Shown: positions 1 through 5,594, numbered from the stretch's first letter. The stretch: 5,689 nucleotides of DNA from Synechococcales cyanobacterium PMM_0085 (GCA_949127705.1 CASBQJ010000103.1:1-5689); one strand, 5' to 3'. The notes: generated from the sequence alone by a model not told the origin. Made by a program: numbers and translations.

Positions 1-263
1 ACACCGGATTGAGCGGTCTCAATTAGGGGAGGCTGCTGATGGCGTGGATCGATCCACGCAGCAATCACCAAGCCGATCAAGGTCAGCAATAGGCAAGAGG
101 CCATGCCAAAGGTGATCCACTCAGCCGCAGTGCGCGTGTCTGGGTTTGAGTCGGCCTGGGATTCTGGAGACTCTGGAGATTCTGGAGATTCTGAAGATTC
201 TGGAGATTCTGGAGATTCTGGAGACTCTGAAGACTCTGGAGACTCTGAAGACAAATTACTCAT
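1..263 (-). CDS. TIGR02588-type single-pass membrane protein, N-terminal 87 residues, with Ser-Pro-Glu repeat tract (partial)
   Basis: This gene is read from ATG at 263-261 and stays open to the left edge, so only the N-terminal 87 residues are visible. Residues 5-34 are ten tandem three-residue units (SPE or SSE). A polar linker follows, with RTAAEW at about 44-49. A hydrophobic segment at about 49-71 (ending LIGLVIAAWI) should be one transmembrane helix. After it comes a proline-containing stretch (PRHQQPPLIE). The RTxAEW-x-TFG start, the single helix and the PP-L tail match my memory of TIGR02588, a family of unknown function found paired with TIGR02587. The upstream neighbour is of that type, which supports the call. 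The start overlaps the neighbour's stop as ATGA (263-260), so translation is probably coupled. No clear Shine-Dalgarno is visible. The soluble C-terminal part lies outside the window. The repeat tract looks like an addition to the usual family N-terminus. Function is unknown. Confidence 0.8.
   Translation of the reverse strand, partial: MSNLSSESPESSESPESPESPESSESPESPESPESQADSNPDTRTAAEWITFGMASCLLLTLIGLVIAAWIDPRHQQPPLIETAQSG
162..251 (-). repeat. 9-bp in-frame tandem repeat (10 units) coding for SPE/SSE
   Basis: Ten consecutive 9-bp units of consensus TCTCCAGAA (minus strand) encode SSE, SPE, SSE, SPE, SPE, SPE, SSE, SPE, SPE, SPE. The variation is limited to CCA/TCA at the second codon and GAA/GAG at the third, so the units are very alike at the DNA level. 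This implies recent expansion by slippage or unequal exchange. Because the unit is 9 bp, copy-number change keeps the frame and only alters the length of an acidic, serine-rich tail before the membrane helix. Confidence 0.95.
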
Positions 264-1147
264 ACTGCTAACCGGCCTGCGGCTCCTCCGACGGTGGCAG
301 GCAAGCCCAGCACCACTGCGTAGGCGAGCCACAGTTGCCACGGATCACTCAACAAAACTCGATGAAAGAACAATAGCATCACCGTAGCGGCGACTAGCGA
401 TACCAAATAGGACATAATTGTTTCGCTTAGCGGTCGTTGGAATAGTCCTTGTTGCTGGCGGCGCTTGGATTGGTTGGCAAAATCTGCTTCAAACACCACC
501 GCATAAGAAATCAACAGGGAGGTGGCGATAAAGGCCAGTAGCCAGGGAGCAGAAACTGCCGAGGCAATCATGGCCACTTCATCGGTTGGGGCAATACTAA
601 AGGCCACGATCGCGGCTCCCAGTAGAGTGCCCCCAATGTCGGATAAAGTGCCGTTTAGCTCGTCTGGTGGGTTGGGTTGGCCTAATTTTTGCGCGGGTTG
701 ACTGTCTTTTGGGGCAGCATCTGGCTCACCCCCGCTCAAAAACTGATTGGCCAGCGCCACGCCCAGGGTAAAGGGAATGGCTTCAAAAATGACTTTGCCT
801 AGGGCTTCATCTAGCGGCACTTGCGGCGTAATTTCCTGAAGCAGAATCAGCAGTAGCAGGGTACACAGGATGCCAATGGCGATCGCCTCCACAGTTTCCA
901 TGGCGGCATCTGCTAACCGGATGCCGCCAGATTTACGAAACCCGGCGGTGCGGTTAATCAGGAAGACGACGACGAAAGAGCTGGCGATCGCCCCCAACAT
1001 CCAGACCGGTTCGACAAACGAGCCAATCCACCATACCTCCATGGTATAAAGCAACGGAATGCCAAATAAGAAGCCGCCACAGGCACCGCGCACCAGATCA
1101 TCTAGTTCATTCGCCCATTGATGCCGCCGTTTTCTGCGTTTGCCCAT
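260..1147 (-). CDS. TIGR02587-type polytopic integral membrane protein
   Basis: This is a 295-residue multi-pass membrane protein of unknown function. A strongly basic start (GKRRKRRHQ) suggests a cytoplasmic N-terminus. Hydrophobic segments lie at about 19-41, 47-66, 85-104, 117-137, 174-198, 200-219, 243-263 and 270-292, giving seven or eight helices. A hydrophilic loop at about 138-172 is rich in Pro, Gln and Asp. IAPTDE at 185-190, inside or beside a membrane segment, is a motif I associate with TIGR02587 (DUF2391-like). The length fits that family. The ATG at 1147 is preferred because it keeps the basic leader; no Shine-Dalgarno is obvious. The gene starts 24 bp after the glycosyltransferase stop and ends in a 4-bp overlap with the TIGR02588-type gene. 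That pairing is the main known feature of the family. Polar residues within the helices (PTDE, and E220 just after helix 6) could suggest transport or sensing, but no substrate can be inferred. Confidence 0.85.
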   Translation of the reverse strand: MGKRRKRRHQWANELDDLVRGACGGFLFGIPLLYTMEVWWIGSFVEPVWMLGAIASSFVVVFLINRTAGFRKSGGIRLADAAMETVEAIAIGILCTLLLLILLQEITPQVPLDEALGKVIFEAIPFTLGVALANQFLSGGEPDAAPKDSQPAQKLGQPNPPDELNGTLSDIGGTLLGAAIVAFSIAPTDEVAMIASAVSAPWLLAFIATSLLISYAVVFEADFANQSKRRQQQGLFQRPLSETIMSYLVSLVAATVMLLFFHRVLLSDPWQLWLAYAVVLGLPATVGGAAGRLAV

Positions 1148-1170
1148 AGCTAGTGTCTATATACCTGTCT

Positions 1171-1211
1171 ATTAACCAGAATATCTATTAACTAGAATAT
1201 CCATTAACCAG
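1171..1211 (-). repeat. 16-bp tandem repeat (2.6 copies) at the 3' end of the glycosyltransferase gene
   Basis: On the plus strand, ATTAACCAGAATATCT (1171-1186) is followed by ATTAACTAGAATATCC (1187-1202), which matches at 14 of 16 bases, and then by the partial copy ATTAACCAG (1203-1211). The repeat covers the last 12 codons and the stop of the glycosyltransferase gene, plus one base beyond. The unit is not a multiple of three, so each copy is read in a different frame. The third copy supplies the TAA stop. Confidence 0.9.
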
Positions 1212-2266
1212 CGCTCTACCCGATCGCCCATTGCCGCCATTGAATAGTCGGCCTCAACCTGTTGACGGCAGGCGGCGCGATCGATCTGGTCTAGGCGGGC
1301 GATCGCCTCCACCAATCCCTCTACACTATCGGGCTGCACTAGCCAACCGGTTTTGCCATCCAGTACAATTTCGGCAGGGCCACCCCGCTGGTACGCAATC
1401 ACCGGCACCCCACAGGCCAGCGCCTCGATCGCCACGTTGCCAAAGGCTTCGATCCATTTGGGGGTCATCAATAGCCCTTTGCAGCGCCCCAACTCGCGCT
1501 GAAGTTGGGCGGTTGGCAAAAACCCTCGATACTCAACCCGCGCGTTGGGATAGGTGCGCTGGATCTGCTGCCAATAGCCGGGGTTGGCCATCGCTCCCCA
1601 AATCTGGAGCGGCAGGTTGGCTCGGCTAGCGGCGGCGATCGCATCCTCTAGCCCCTTTTCGGGAGCAATCCGACCCACCCAGCCCAGCCCCTCAGTTGCC
1701 TCTGGGCAAAACTCGTACAGCACTAGGTCTAATCCATTGCCCAACACCCGATAGTCGTCGGCAGTGGCAAAGGTCGCCGCCTGGGCGCGACTGTGCACCC
1801 CAAGGGTGCCTGGAAACTGAGTGCCCACCTGCTGCATGATCTGATCCATCGCATCGGATAGCGAACCCATGCTGATCAGGTGGGCAATGGGGCGGCCAAA
1901 GAAAGGGGTTAAGTAGAGCGGCAGCCAGTCGTAGGCATAGTTGAGCAACAGATCATACTCCTCCTGCACGGCACGGGCATAGGCCCACATATTAGCCAGC
2001 ACGGCATCTGGCGGCAGCATCACCGGGTCAGTCCGCCCTTGGGTTTGGGCAAGCGTTTGCAGCTGGCCAGGGATCTGCACAATCGGCAAATCCCCCAGAT
2101 GCGACCCGCTCGGAGCCACTAGGGTCACAGCATGTCCCCGCTGCCGGAGTGCCTGCGAAATATTGTGCAGCGTCAACTCTACCCCGCCTCCTAGCCCTGT
2201 GCCGAGCGCGCCGACAGTGGTAGACAGCGACAGAATCCGCAGCGGCTTGGAGGGAGAAGGGTTCAC
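1172..2266 (-). CDS. GT4-family glycosyltransferase, probable pteridine (tetrahydrobiopterin) glucosyltransferase
   Basis: This 364-residue GT-B-fold enzyme should move a sugar from a nucleotide-sugar donor to an acceptor in the cytoplasm. The N-terminal domain has the glycine-rich loop GTGLGGGVE at 22-30. The C-terminal donor domain has VGRIAPEKG at 197-205, with the usual Arg/Lys pair (R199, K204). The EX7E motif runs from E273 to E281 in EAFGNVAIE, followed by ACGVPVIA and GGPAEIV-DG-TGWLV to about 310. The motifs secure GT family 4. The overall sequence, especially the N-terminal GPLGTGLGGGVELTL-like segment and the AYDWLPLYLTPFF segment, resembles what I recall of the UDP-glucose:tetrahydrobiopterin glucosyltransferase of Synechococcus PCC 7942. 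The pterin acceptor is therefore a family-based inference, and another small-molecule acceptor is possible. The start is GTG at 2266-2264, overlapping the ribF stop as GTGA, so the two are probably coupled. The last dozen codons lie in a 16-bp tandem repeat and are unlikely to matter for catalysis. Confidence 0.85.
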   Translation of the reverse strand: MNPSPSKPLRILSLSTTVGALGTGLGGGVELTLHNISQALRQRGHAVTLVAPSGSHLGDLPIVQIPGQLQTLAQTQGRTDPVMLPPDAVLANMWAYARAVQEEYDLLLNYAYDWLPLYLTPFFGRPIAHLISMGSLSDAMDQIMQQVGTQFPGTLGVHSRAQAATFATADDYRVLGNGLDLVLYEFCPEATEGLGWVGRIAPEKGLEDAIAAASRANLPLQIWGAMANPGYWQQIQRTYPNARVEYRGFLPTAQLQRELGRCKGLLMTPKWIEAFGNVAIEALACGVPVIAYQRGGPAEIVLDGKTGWLVQPDSVEGLVEAIARLDQIDRAACRQQVEADYSMAAMGDRVERWLMDILVNRYSG

Positions 2267-3309
2267 GGGTTAGCGTTGGTAGAGGTGCTGGCCAGTGGGA
2301 GCGCGGCTAGGTGCGATCGCGCGGTGTCGGCATCGCGCTGAATTTGGGCTTTCAGCTCGTCCAGCGAGGCAAACTTTTGTTCGGGGCGCAAGAACTCCTC
2401 CAGGCTAACGGTCAGGGTCTGGCCATAGAGTTCACCAGACCAATCCAACAGGTGCACTTCTACCGTGCGCTGAGTTCCGGCGACGGTCGGGCGATAGCCA
2501 ATATTCATCACGCCCGGAATGCCGCGACCTGGCAGGCCAGCGCTGGCGTCACTGCTTCCTTCCAGGATCTCACCCGTCACCCATACGGCATACACCCCAA
2601 GGCGAGGCAAAAACTTTTCGGCGGGCACCTGCACATTCGCCGTCGGAAAGCCCATGGTTCTCCCTAGCTGCTGACCGGGTTCAACTCGACCCACTAGAGC
2701 ATAGGGTCTACCCAGCAACCGATTGGCTCGCGCGATGTCACCCTGCTGCAAGGCGTGTCGAATGGCAGAACTGCTGATGCGATCGCCCTCTAGCGTCTGT
2801 AGCGGCACAATATGTACCGTAATGCCATAGTGAGAGGCGATCGCCTGCAGGTCGGTAGACGTCCCTAGCCGCTTGCGACCAAAACAAAAATCTTGCCCCA
2901 CGCTAATCGCCCGTACCTTCAACCCCCGCACCAAAATCTTGTCTACAAAATCTTCAGGGGTCAGCGCAGCCAACTCTTGGTTAAACGGCAACAATACCAG
3001 CTGCTCTACACCCAAGCGCTCCAAGTGCTGCACTTTTTCATCAAGGGGCGTTAATAGCTCGCGGGTTTGACCTGTAAAAAATTCTTGCGGGTGGGGCTGA
3101 AACGTGAGCACCGTGCCATATCCAAGCTGATGCTCCGAGTCCAATCGAGCGGTGACGACAGCCTGTGCAGTAGCACCCATCGCCTTGCCACCCTTGGACT
3201 CCAAAGTCGGCTGGATCACCTGTCGATGCCCCAAATGAACTCCATCGAAGTTCCCCAAGGCAACGGTTGTTGGCGTTTCAACAGTATCTAGACAGGAGGT
3301 AATCCACAC
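2263..3309 (-). CDS. ribF: Bifunctional riboflavin kinase / FMN adenylyltransferase (FAD synthetase)
   Basis: RibF phosphorylates riboflavin to FMN and then adenylylates FMN to FAD in the cytoplasm. The N-terminal nucleotidyltransferase domain shows GNFDGVHLGH (19-28, with HxGH), TFQPHP (69-74), VGQDFCFGRKRLG (137-149) and ISSSAIR (178-184). The C-terminal flavokinase domain shows GRTMGFPTAN (216-225, with the PTAN nucleotide/metal site), GVYAVWV (238-244), MNIGYRPTV (268-276), VEVHLLDW (283-290, with the likely catalytic E284) and a closing RPEQKFASLDELKAQI (308-323). At 348 residues it exceeds the roughly 310 of E. coli RibF. The excess is mainly an insert of about 16-20 residues at 36-62 and a Gly/Ser-rich insert near 250-262. 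Both lie between conserved blocks and should be loops. The start is GTG at 3309-3307, giving the WITSCL opening typical of cyanobacterial RibF; ATG triplets just upstream run straight into TAA. The gene follows the MBL gene by 51 bp. No FMN riboswitch was seen. Confidence 0.97.
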   Translation of the reverse strand: MWITSCLDTVETPTTVALGNFDGVHLGHRQVIQPTLESKGGKAMGATAQAVVTARLDSEHQLGYGTVLTFQPHPQEFFTGQTRELLTPLDEKVQHLERLGVEQLVLLPFNQELAALTPEDFVDKILVRGLKVRAISVGQDFCFGRKRLGTSTDLQAIASHYGITVHIVPLQTLEGDRISSSAIRHALQQGDIARANRLLGRPYALVGRVEPGQQLGRTMGFPTANVQVPAEKFLPRLGVYAVWVTGEILEGSSDASAGLPGRGIPGVMNIGYRPTVAGTQRTVEVHLLDWSGELYGQTLTVSLEEFLRPEQKFASLDELKAQIQRDADTARSHLAALPLASTSTNANP

Positions 3310-3360
3310 GCTTTACATTTTTACATACAATCGTCAGCGCCGCACAGCCTAACCAAGCGG

Positions 3361-4263
3361 CTAAGCCGATACTTTGGTGTGCGGGCTGACAGCCGACGCA
3401 TCAACGGGAGACTGGGTCAGCAAATCCAGCGTTAAACCTTCCCAGGCCACTAAGCTGTTAGGAAACTGCTGGGCCGTATCATCCTTGATCTGATCCATGA
3501 AGTCGTCGTTGTGCAGCGGATCATGATGAAAAATCACTAACCGTTTTACATTGGCCGCCTTAGCGACCTTAACAGCCTCTTGCCAGGTTGAATGTCCCCA
3601 GCCCACCTTGCTAGATTTTTTAGAGTAATACTCTTCATTCGTATAAGTGGCATCGTAAATCATGACGTCGGCATCACGACATAGACCCATCACATTGTCA
3701 TCCAGCCGATCGGGGAAATGTTCGGTATCGGTAATGTAGGCAACAGCATGACTGTCCCAATTGACCCGGTAGCCCACCGCTTCACCCGGATGGTTCAACA
3801 GCGCATTGTTGACCACCACGTCGCCAATGTGCACATCTTCTCCAATCTTTAGGGTTTTGAAATTCATCTCTGCGCCCATAATCTGGAGCGGCACCGGAAA
3901 ATTGGGATGGAGCATTTGATCGTTGAGGCGCTGCTCGATCGTTGATCCATTGGGAGCTTCTGCTCCATAAATATTGAAGCGATTGCCTTTGATAAAGGCG
4001 GGGACAAAAAATGGGAAGCCCTGAATGTGATCCCAGTGAGAGTGGGTAAAAAACATGTTGGCCTGGATTGGCGTTTCCCTGAGCAGAGACTGCCCTAAAA
4101 CCCTCAGCCCCGTGCCCCCATCAAAAATCAGTCTCTGTCCTCCTACTCGCATTTCCACGCAAGAGGTGTTGCCTCCATAGCGCACCGTTTCTGCGCCAGG
4201 ACAGGCAATACTTCCCCTCACCCCCCAGAACTGAACCTCGAACTGGTTTTTCACGCTAGACAT
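3361..4263 (-). CDS. Metallo-beta-lactamase-fold hydrolase, PhnP-like (COG1235) phosphodiesterase type
   Basis: This 300-residue, probably cytoplasmic enzyme has a complete set of MBL metal ligands. HSHWDH at 74-79 supplies H74, H76, D78 and H79. NHPG gives H158, TDT gives D179, and FHHDP gives H246/H247. The opening FWGVRGSIACPG (12-23), GGNTSC (30-35) and FDGGTGLR (47-54) is typical of the COG1235 branch, which includes phosphoribosyl cyclic phosphodiesterase and other phosphodiesterases. DATYTNEEY (204-212) and GWGHST (221-226) are also characteristic. A phosphodiester substrate is likely, but which one cannot be read from sequence; a tRNase Z or hydroxyacylglutathione hydrolase role is less likely. 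The ATG at 4263 is supported by AGGA seven bases upstream. The tail after about residue 284 is Ser/Ala-rich and probably flexible. It heads the five-gene run, 51 bp ahead of ribF and 438 bp after surE, so it may carry the operon promoter. Confidence 0.92.
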   Translation of the reverse strand: MSSVKNQFEVQFWGVRGSIACPGAETVRYGGNTSCVEMRVGGQRLIFDGGTGLRVLGQSLLRETPIQANMFFTHSHWDHIQGFPFFVPAFIKGNRFNIYGAEAPNGSTIEQRLNDQMLHPNFPVPLQIMGAEMNFKTLKIGEDVHIGDVVVNNALLNHPGEAVGYRVNWDSHAVAYITDTEHFPDRLDDNVMGLCRDADVMIYDATYTNEEYYSKKSSKVGWGHSTWQEAVKVAKAANVKRLVIFHHDPLHNDDFMDQIKDDTAQQFPNSLVAWEGLTLDLLTQSPVDASAVSPHTKVSA

Positions 4264-4269
4264 GTGTGT

Positions 4270-4273
4270 TCCT
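4270..4273 (-). promoter_or_regulatory. Shine-Dalgarno for the MBL hydrolase gene
   Basis: AGGA on the minus strand lies six to seven bases upstream of the ATG at 4263, a normal spacing. It is the clearest ribosome binding site in the window and supports this start. The other genes lack an evident Shine-Dalgarno, which is common in cyanobacteria. Confidence 0.6.
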
Positions 4274-4350
4274 ACCGGATTCCGCCGAGTCTCTTTGTGT
4301 GAGACCTATCGATACCTGCCAACTGGTTTGAACCCTGAAACAGAACGCAT

Positions 4351-4429
4351 TACCTCAACGCTTAGTGGTAGATAGGCTTAGTGGTAGATAGCTGTGAATA
4401 CTTTAGCTATTCTATAAGCAGTTGAGGTA
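4351..4429. repeat. Imperfect palindromic (hairpin) element with an internal duplication
   Basis: Outer arms TACCTCAACGCTTA (4351-4364) and TAAGCAGTTGAGGTA (4415-4429) pair over 14 bp with one bulged A at 4420. Inner arms TAGATAGCT (4385-4393) and AGCTATTCTA (4405-4414) pair over 9 bp with one bulge, leaving an 11-nt loop at 4394-4404. On the right side the two arms abut. On the left they are separated by 20 nt, which contain the extra copy of a 16-bp tandem repeat. Removing one copy leaves a nearly continuous hairpin of about 63 nt. It may be an RNA hairpin in the MBL leader or a small palindromic element. Confidence 0.75.
4360..4391. repeat. Perfect 16-bp tandem duplication
   Basis: GCTTAGTGGTAGATAG occurs twice back to back (4360-4375 and 4376-4391) with no mismatch, so the duplication is probably recent. 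It lies inside the left arm of the palindromic element and forms most of that element's asymmetric internal loop. Confidence 0.95.
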
Positions 4430-4439
4430 CGTCAGTAAA
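4411..4439 (-). promoter_or_regulatory. Weak candidate sigma70-type promoter for the MBL-ribF operon
   Basis: On the minus strand, TTTACT (4439-4434) and TATAGA (4416-4411) are separated by 17 bp, each matching four of six consensus bases. Transcription would begin near 4404 and leave a leader of about 140 nt. The -10 falls within the right arm of the palindromic element, so the two readings compete. An alternative -10, TATAAT at 4617-4612, is a perfect hexamer but has no recognisable -35. This is a low-confidence call. Confidence 0.2.
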
Positions 4440-4463
4440 CTCTACGTGGGTCACTATGTAATA

Positions 4464-4492
4464 GGTCTAGTCTAGCCCAGACCAGACTGACC
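4464..4492. repeat. Bulged inverted repeat in the spacer
   Basis: GGTCTAGTCT (4464-4473) pairs with AGACTGACC (4484-4492) as nine base pairs with one bulged T, around a 10-nt loop. A competing stem GGTCT/AGACC (4464-4468 with 4479-4483) is possible. No T-run follows on either strand, so it does not look like a Rho-independent terminator. It could be an operator-like site or chance. Confidence 0.4.
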
Positions 4493-4612
4493 ATCACGGG
4501 TATGTTGCCTATTGTGTAGAACACCGCAGATCTTAATCTTAATAGATCGAACTAGAGCGAGCCGTGGGGGGACATGGCTTGGTGCGTTAGAACTGCTTAG
4601 ACTGACTGCTCA

Positions 4613-4631
4613 TTATATAAATTTTATATAA
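4613..4631. repeat. AT-only 19-bp perfect palindrome downstream of surE
   Basis: TTATATAAA and TTTATATAA flank a single T, making a perfect 19-bp palindrome about 70 bp beyond the surE stop codon. It has no GC pairs, so it is a poor terminator hairpin. It overlaps a TATAAT hexamer on the minus strand (4617-4612). Promoter DNA, an AT-rich binding site, or simple AT composition are all possible. Confidence 0.5.
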
Positions 4632-4701
4632 AGTATCTCCATTTTGTAGAATCTCTTTAAATTATCTTTCCGAGGTTTATCGCCAATTCCGGGTAACAGC
4701 G

Positions 4702-5538
4702 TTAAAACTCTAGCTGCCAGTCGCGCAAGTGGGCTAGTCCTGAGGCACAGGTCAAATTAAACTGCAAAGGCGTAATTGTAATATGGTTGCCCCGAATCGC
4801 TTGAACGTCGGTGGGCAGGCTGTTGAGCCATGCGCTATCTAACGTGCGGCTGCCCTGAGCTGCCGTTACCAGTAGCTCCACACTGGGTTGAGGCACATCT
4901 TGAACCAGCTCTCCGGCTAGCCAGTAGTAGGTTTTGCCGCGTGGGTCAGTCCGCTGTTCAAACTGGTCAATGTAGCGGCGCAGACCTTGGCGAGTCATCA
5001 TCACGCCCGCGATCGCCTCTTGGGGTACAGCCGGAACGTTAACATTGAGCAAGACCGCTTCAGGCAGCGGATTTTTGCCAACCTGTTGCACTAATGTCTT
5101 GGCAAAGTTGGCAGCAGGCTGAAAATCTTGGGCGGCAAAGCTCGTGAGGCTGAACGCTATGCTAGGAATCCCTTCGATTGCACCTTCCATGGCGGCTGAA
5201 ACGGTGCCAGAGTAGAGCACGTCAGTGCCGAGGTTGGAGCCGTGGTTGATGCCAGAAAGCACCATATCTGGGGGCTGCTCCAACAGGGCACCTAGGGCTA
5301 ACTTAACGCAGTCTGAGGGCGTGCCAGAACACGCCCACGCCTTGATAGCGGGATGAAAGATCGTCTCGACTAGCTCGGCGCGGATGGGCTTGTGCAAAGT
5401 GAGGCCATGCCCGGTTGCCGAGCGCTCTCGGTCGGGGCAGACTACCGTAATCTGGTGCCCTGCGTCGGCCAGCGTATTGGCCAACGTCCGCATGCCCAGG
5501 GAAAAGATGCCGTCGTCGTTGCTAAGAAGAAGATTCAT
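4702..5538 (-). CDS. surE: 5'/3'-nucleotidase SurE
   Basis: SurE is a divalent-metal-dependent cytoplasmic phosphatase that removes phosphate from nucleoside 5'- and 3'-monophosphates, and in some species from short polyphosphate. The N-terminal LLSNDDG (4-10) supplies metal ligands D8 and D9. CPDRERSATG (34-43) carries the metal-binding S40. ACSGTPSDCVKLAL (69-82) and SGINHGSNLGTDVLYSGTVSAAMEG (95-119, with metal ligand N98) complete the active site. TDVQAIRGNHITITPL near 243-258 matches the family's closing block (TDxxAxxxGxIxITPL). At 278 residues it is slightly longer than the usual 250-265, with extra residues at the C-terminus. The ATG at 5538 puts the first strand directly before SNDDG, as expected, though no Shine-Dalgarno is visible. 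It is separated from the next gene by 438 bp and may be its own transcript. surE and ribF lie near each other in several cyanobacteria as I recall, though I cannot check this. Confidence 0.97.
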   Translation of the reverse strand: MNLLLSNDDGIFSLGMRTLANTLADAGHQITVVCPDRERSATGHGLTLHKPIRAELVETIFHPAIKAWACSGTPSDCVKLALGALLEQPPDMVLSGINHGSNLGTDVLYSGTVSAAMEGAIEGIPSIAFSLTSFAAQDFQPAANFAKTLVQQVGKNPLPEAVLLNVNVPAVPQEAIAGVMMTRQGLRRYIDQFEQRTDPRGKTYYWLAGELVQDVPQPSVELLVTAAQGSRTLDSAWLNSLPTDVQAIRGNHITITPLQFNLTCASGLAHLRDWQLEF

Positions 5539-5565
5539 GGACAGCGTTTAGTGGTGGAGAGTGAG

Positions 5566-5594
5566 ATTCTGCTTTAACAATCCTGTTTTAACAA
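5566..5594 (-). promoter_or_regulatory. Weak candidate promoter for surE
   Basis: On the minus strand, TTGTTA (5594-5589) and CAGAAT (5571-5566) are 17 bp apart, each matching four of six consensus bases. The -10 would lie about 27 bp before the ATG, leaving a very short leader. The region is built from a 14-bp duplication, so AT-rich matches arise easily. This is a low-confidence call. Confidence 0.2.

Larger units (their letters stand above)
4264..4701. other. 438-bp intergenic spacer between surE and the MBL-ribF operon
   Basis: No protein-coding gene, tRNA or known riboswitch was recognised here. Reading toward the MBL gene, the spacer holds an AT-rich 19-bp palindrome (4613-4631), a hexamer duplication CTTAAT-CTTAAT (4532-4543) and a bulged inverted repeat (4464-4492). 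Nearer the MBL gene are a large imperfect palindrome with a 16-bp duplication (4351-4429) and a small GTCTC/GAGAC hairpin (4289-4305). The spacer is more AT-rich than the genes and has no HIP1 site. As the only long gap in the minus-strand series, it is the natural place for the operon promoter and leader. Confidence 0.7.
880..5016. repeat. HIP1 octamers (GCGATCGC), eight exact copies
   Basis: Exact GCGATCGC occurs at 880-887, 984-991, 1299-1306, 1635-1642, 2313-2320, 2779-2786, 2837-2844 and 5009-5016, all inside coding sequence. Roughly one per 65 kb is expected by chance in balanced DNA, so this is strong enrichment. HIP1 is a known hallmark of many cyanobacterial genomes and is the main support for the taxonomic call. 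Confidence 0.97.

Noticed and set aside
103..387. Plus-strand open frame with a Gly-Asp-Ser repeat
   Set aside because: It is the antisense reading of the SPE/SSE repeat in the minus-strand TIGR02588-type gene and crosses that gene's start. The minus-strand frame has family-like sequence and an ATGA overlap, whereas this one has neither homology nor context.
1231..1629. Plus-strand open frame opposite the glycosyltransferase
   Set aside because: It is antisense to conserved GT4 motifs and rich in Arg, Pro and Gly, as expected of a shadow frame in GC-rich coding DNA.
2311..3291. Three plus-strand open frames opposite ribF (2311-2667, 2873-3070, 3067-3291)
   Set aside because: All lie antisense to well conserved RibF domains and show no recognisable protein features.
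3310..3360. Promoter or terminator between the MBL gene and ribF
   Set aside because: The 51-bp gap has no hairpin with a T-run and no convincing -35/-10 pair; two TTACAT-like copies are probably AT-rich chance. Read-through is more likely.
3361..4263. Absence of HIP1 octamers in the MBL gene as a sign of horizontal transfer
   Set aside because: At about one site per 700 bp, a 900-bp gene without one is not surprising, and the protein looks like a normal cyanobacterial family member.
4830..5577. Plus-strand open frames opposite surE (4830-5042, 5392-5577)
   Set aside because: They are antisense to the SurE active-site and C-terminal motifs. The composition looks non-coding.
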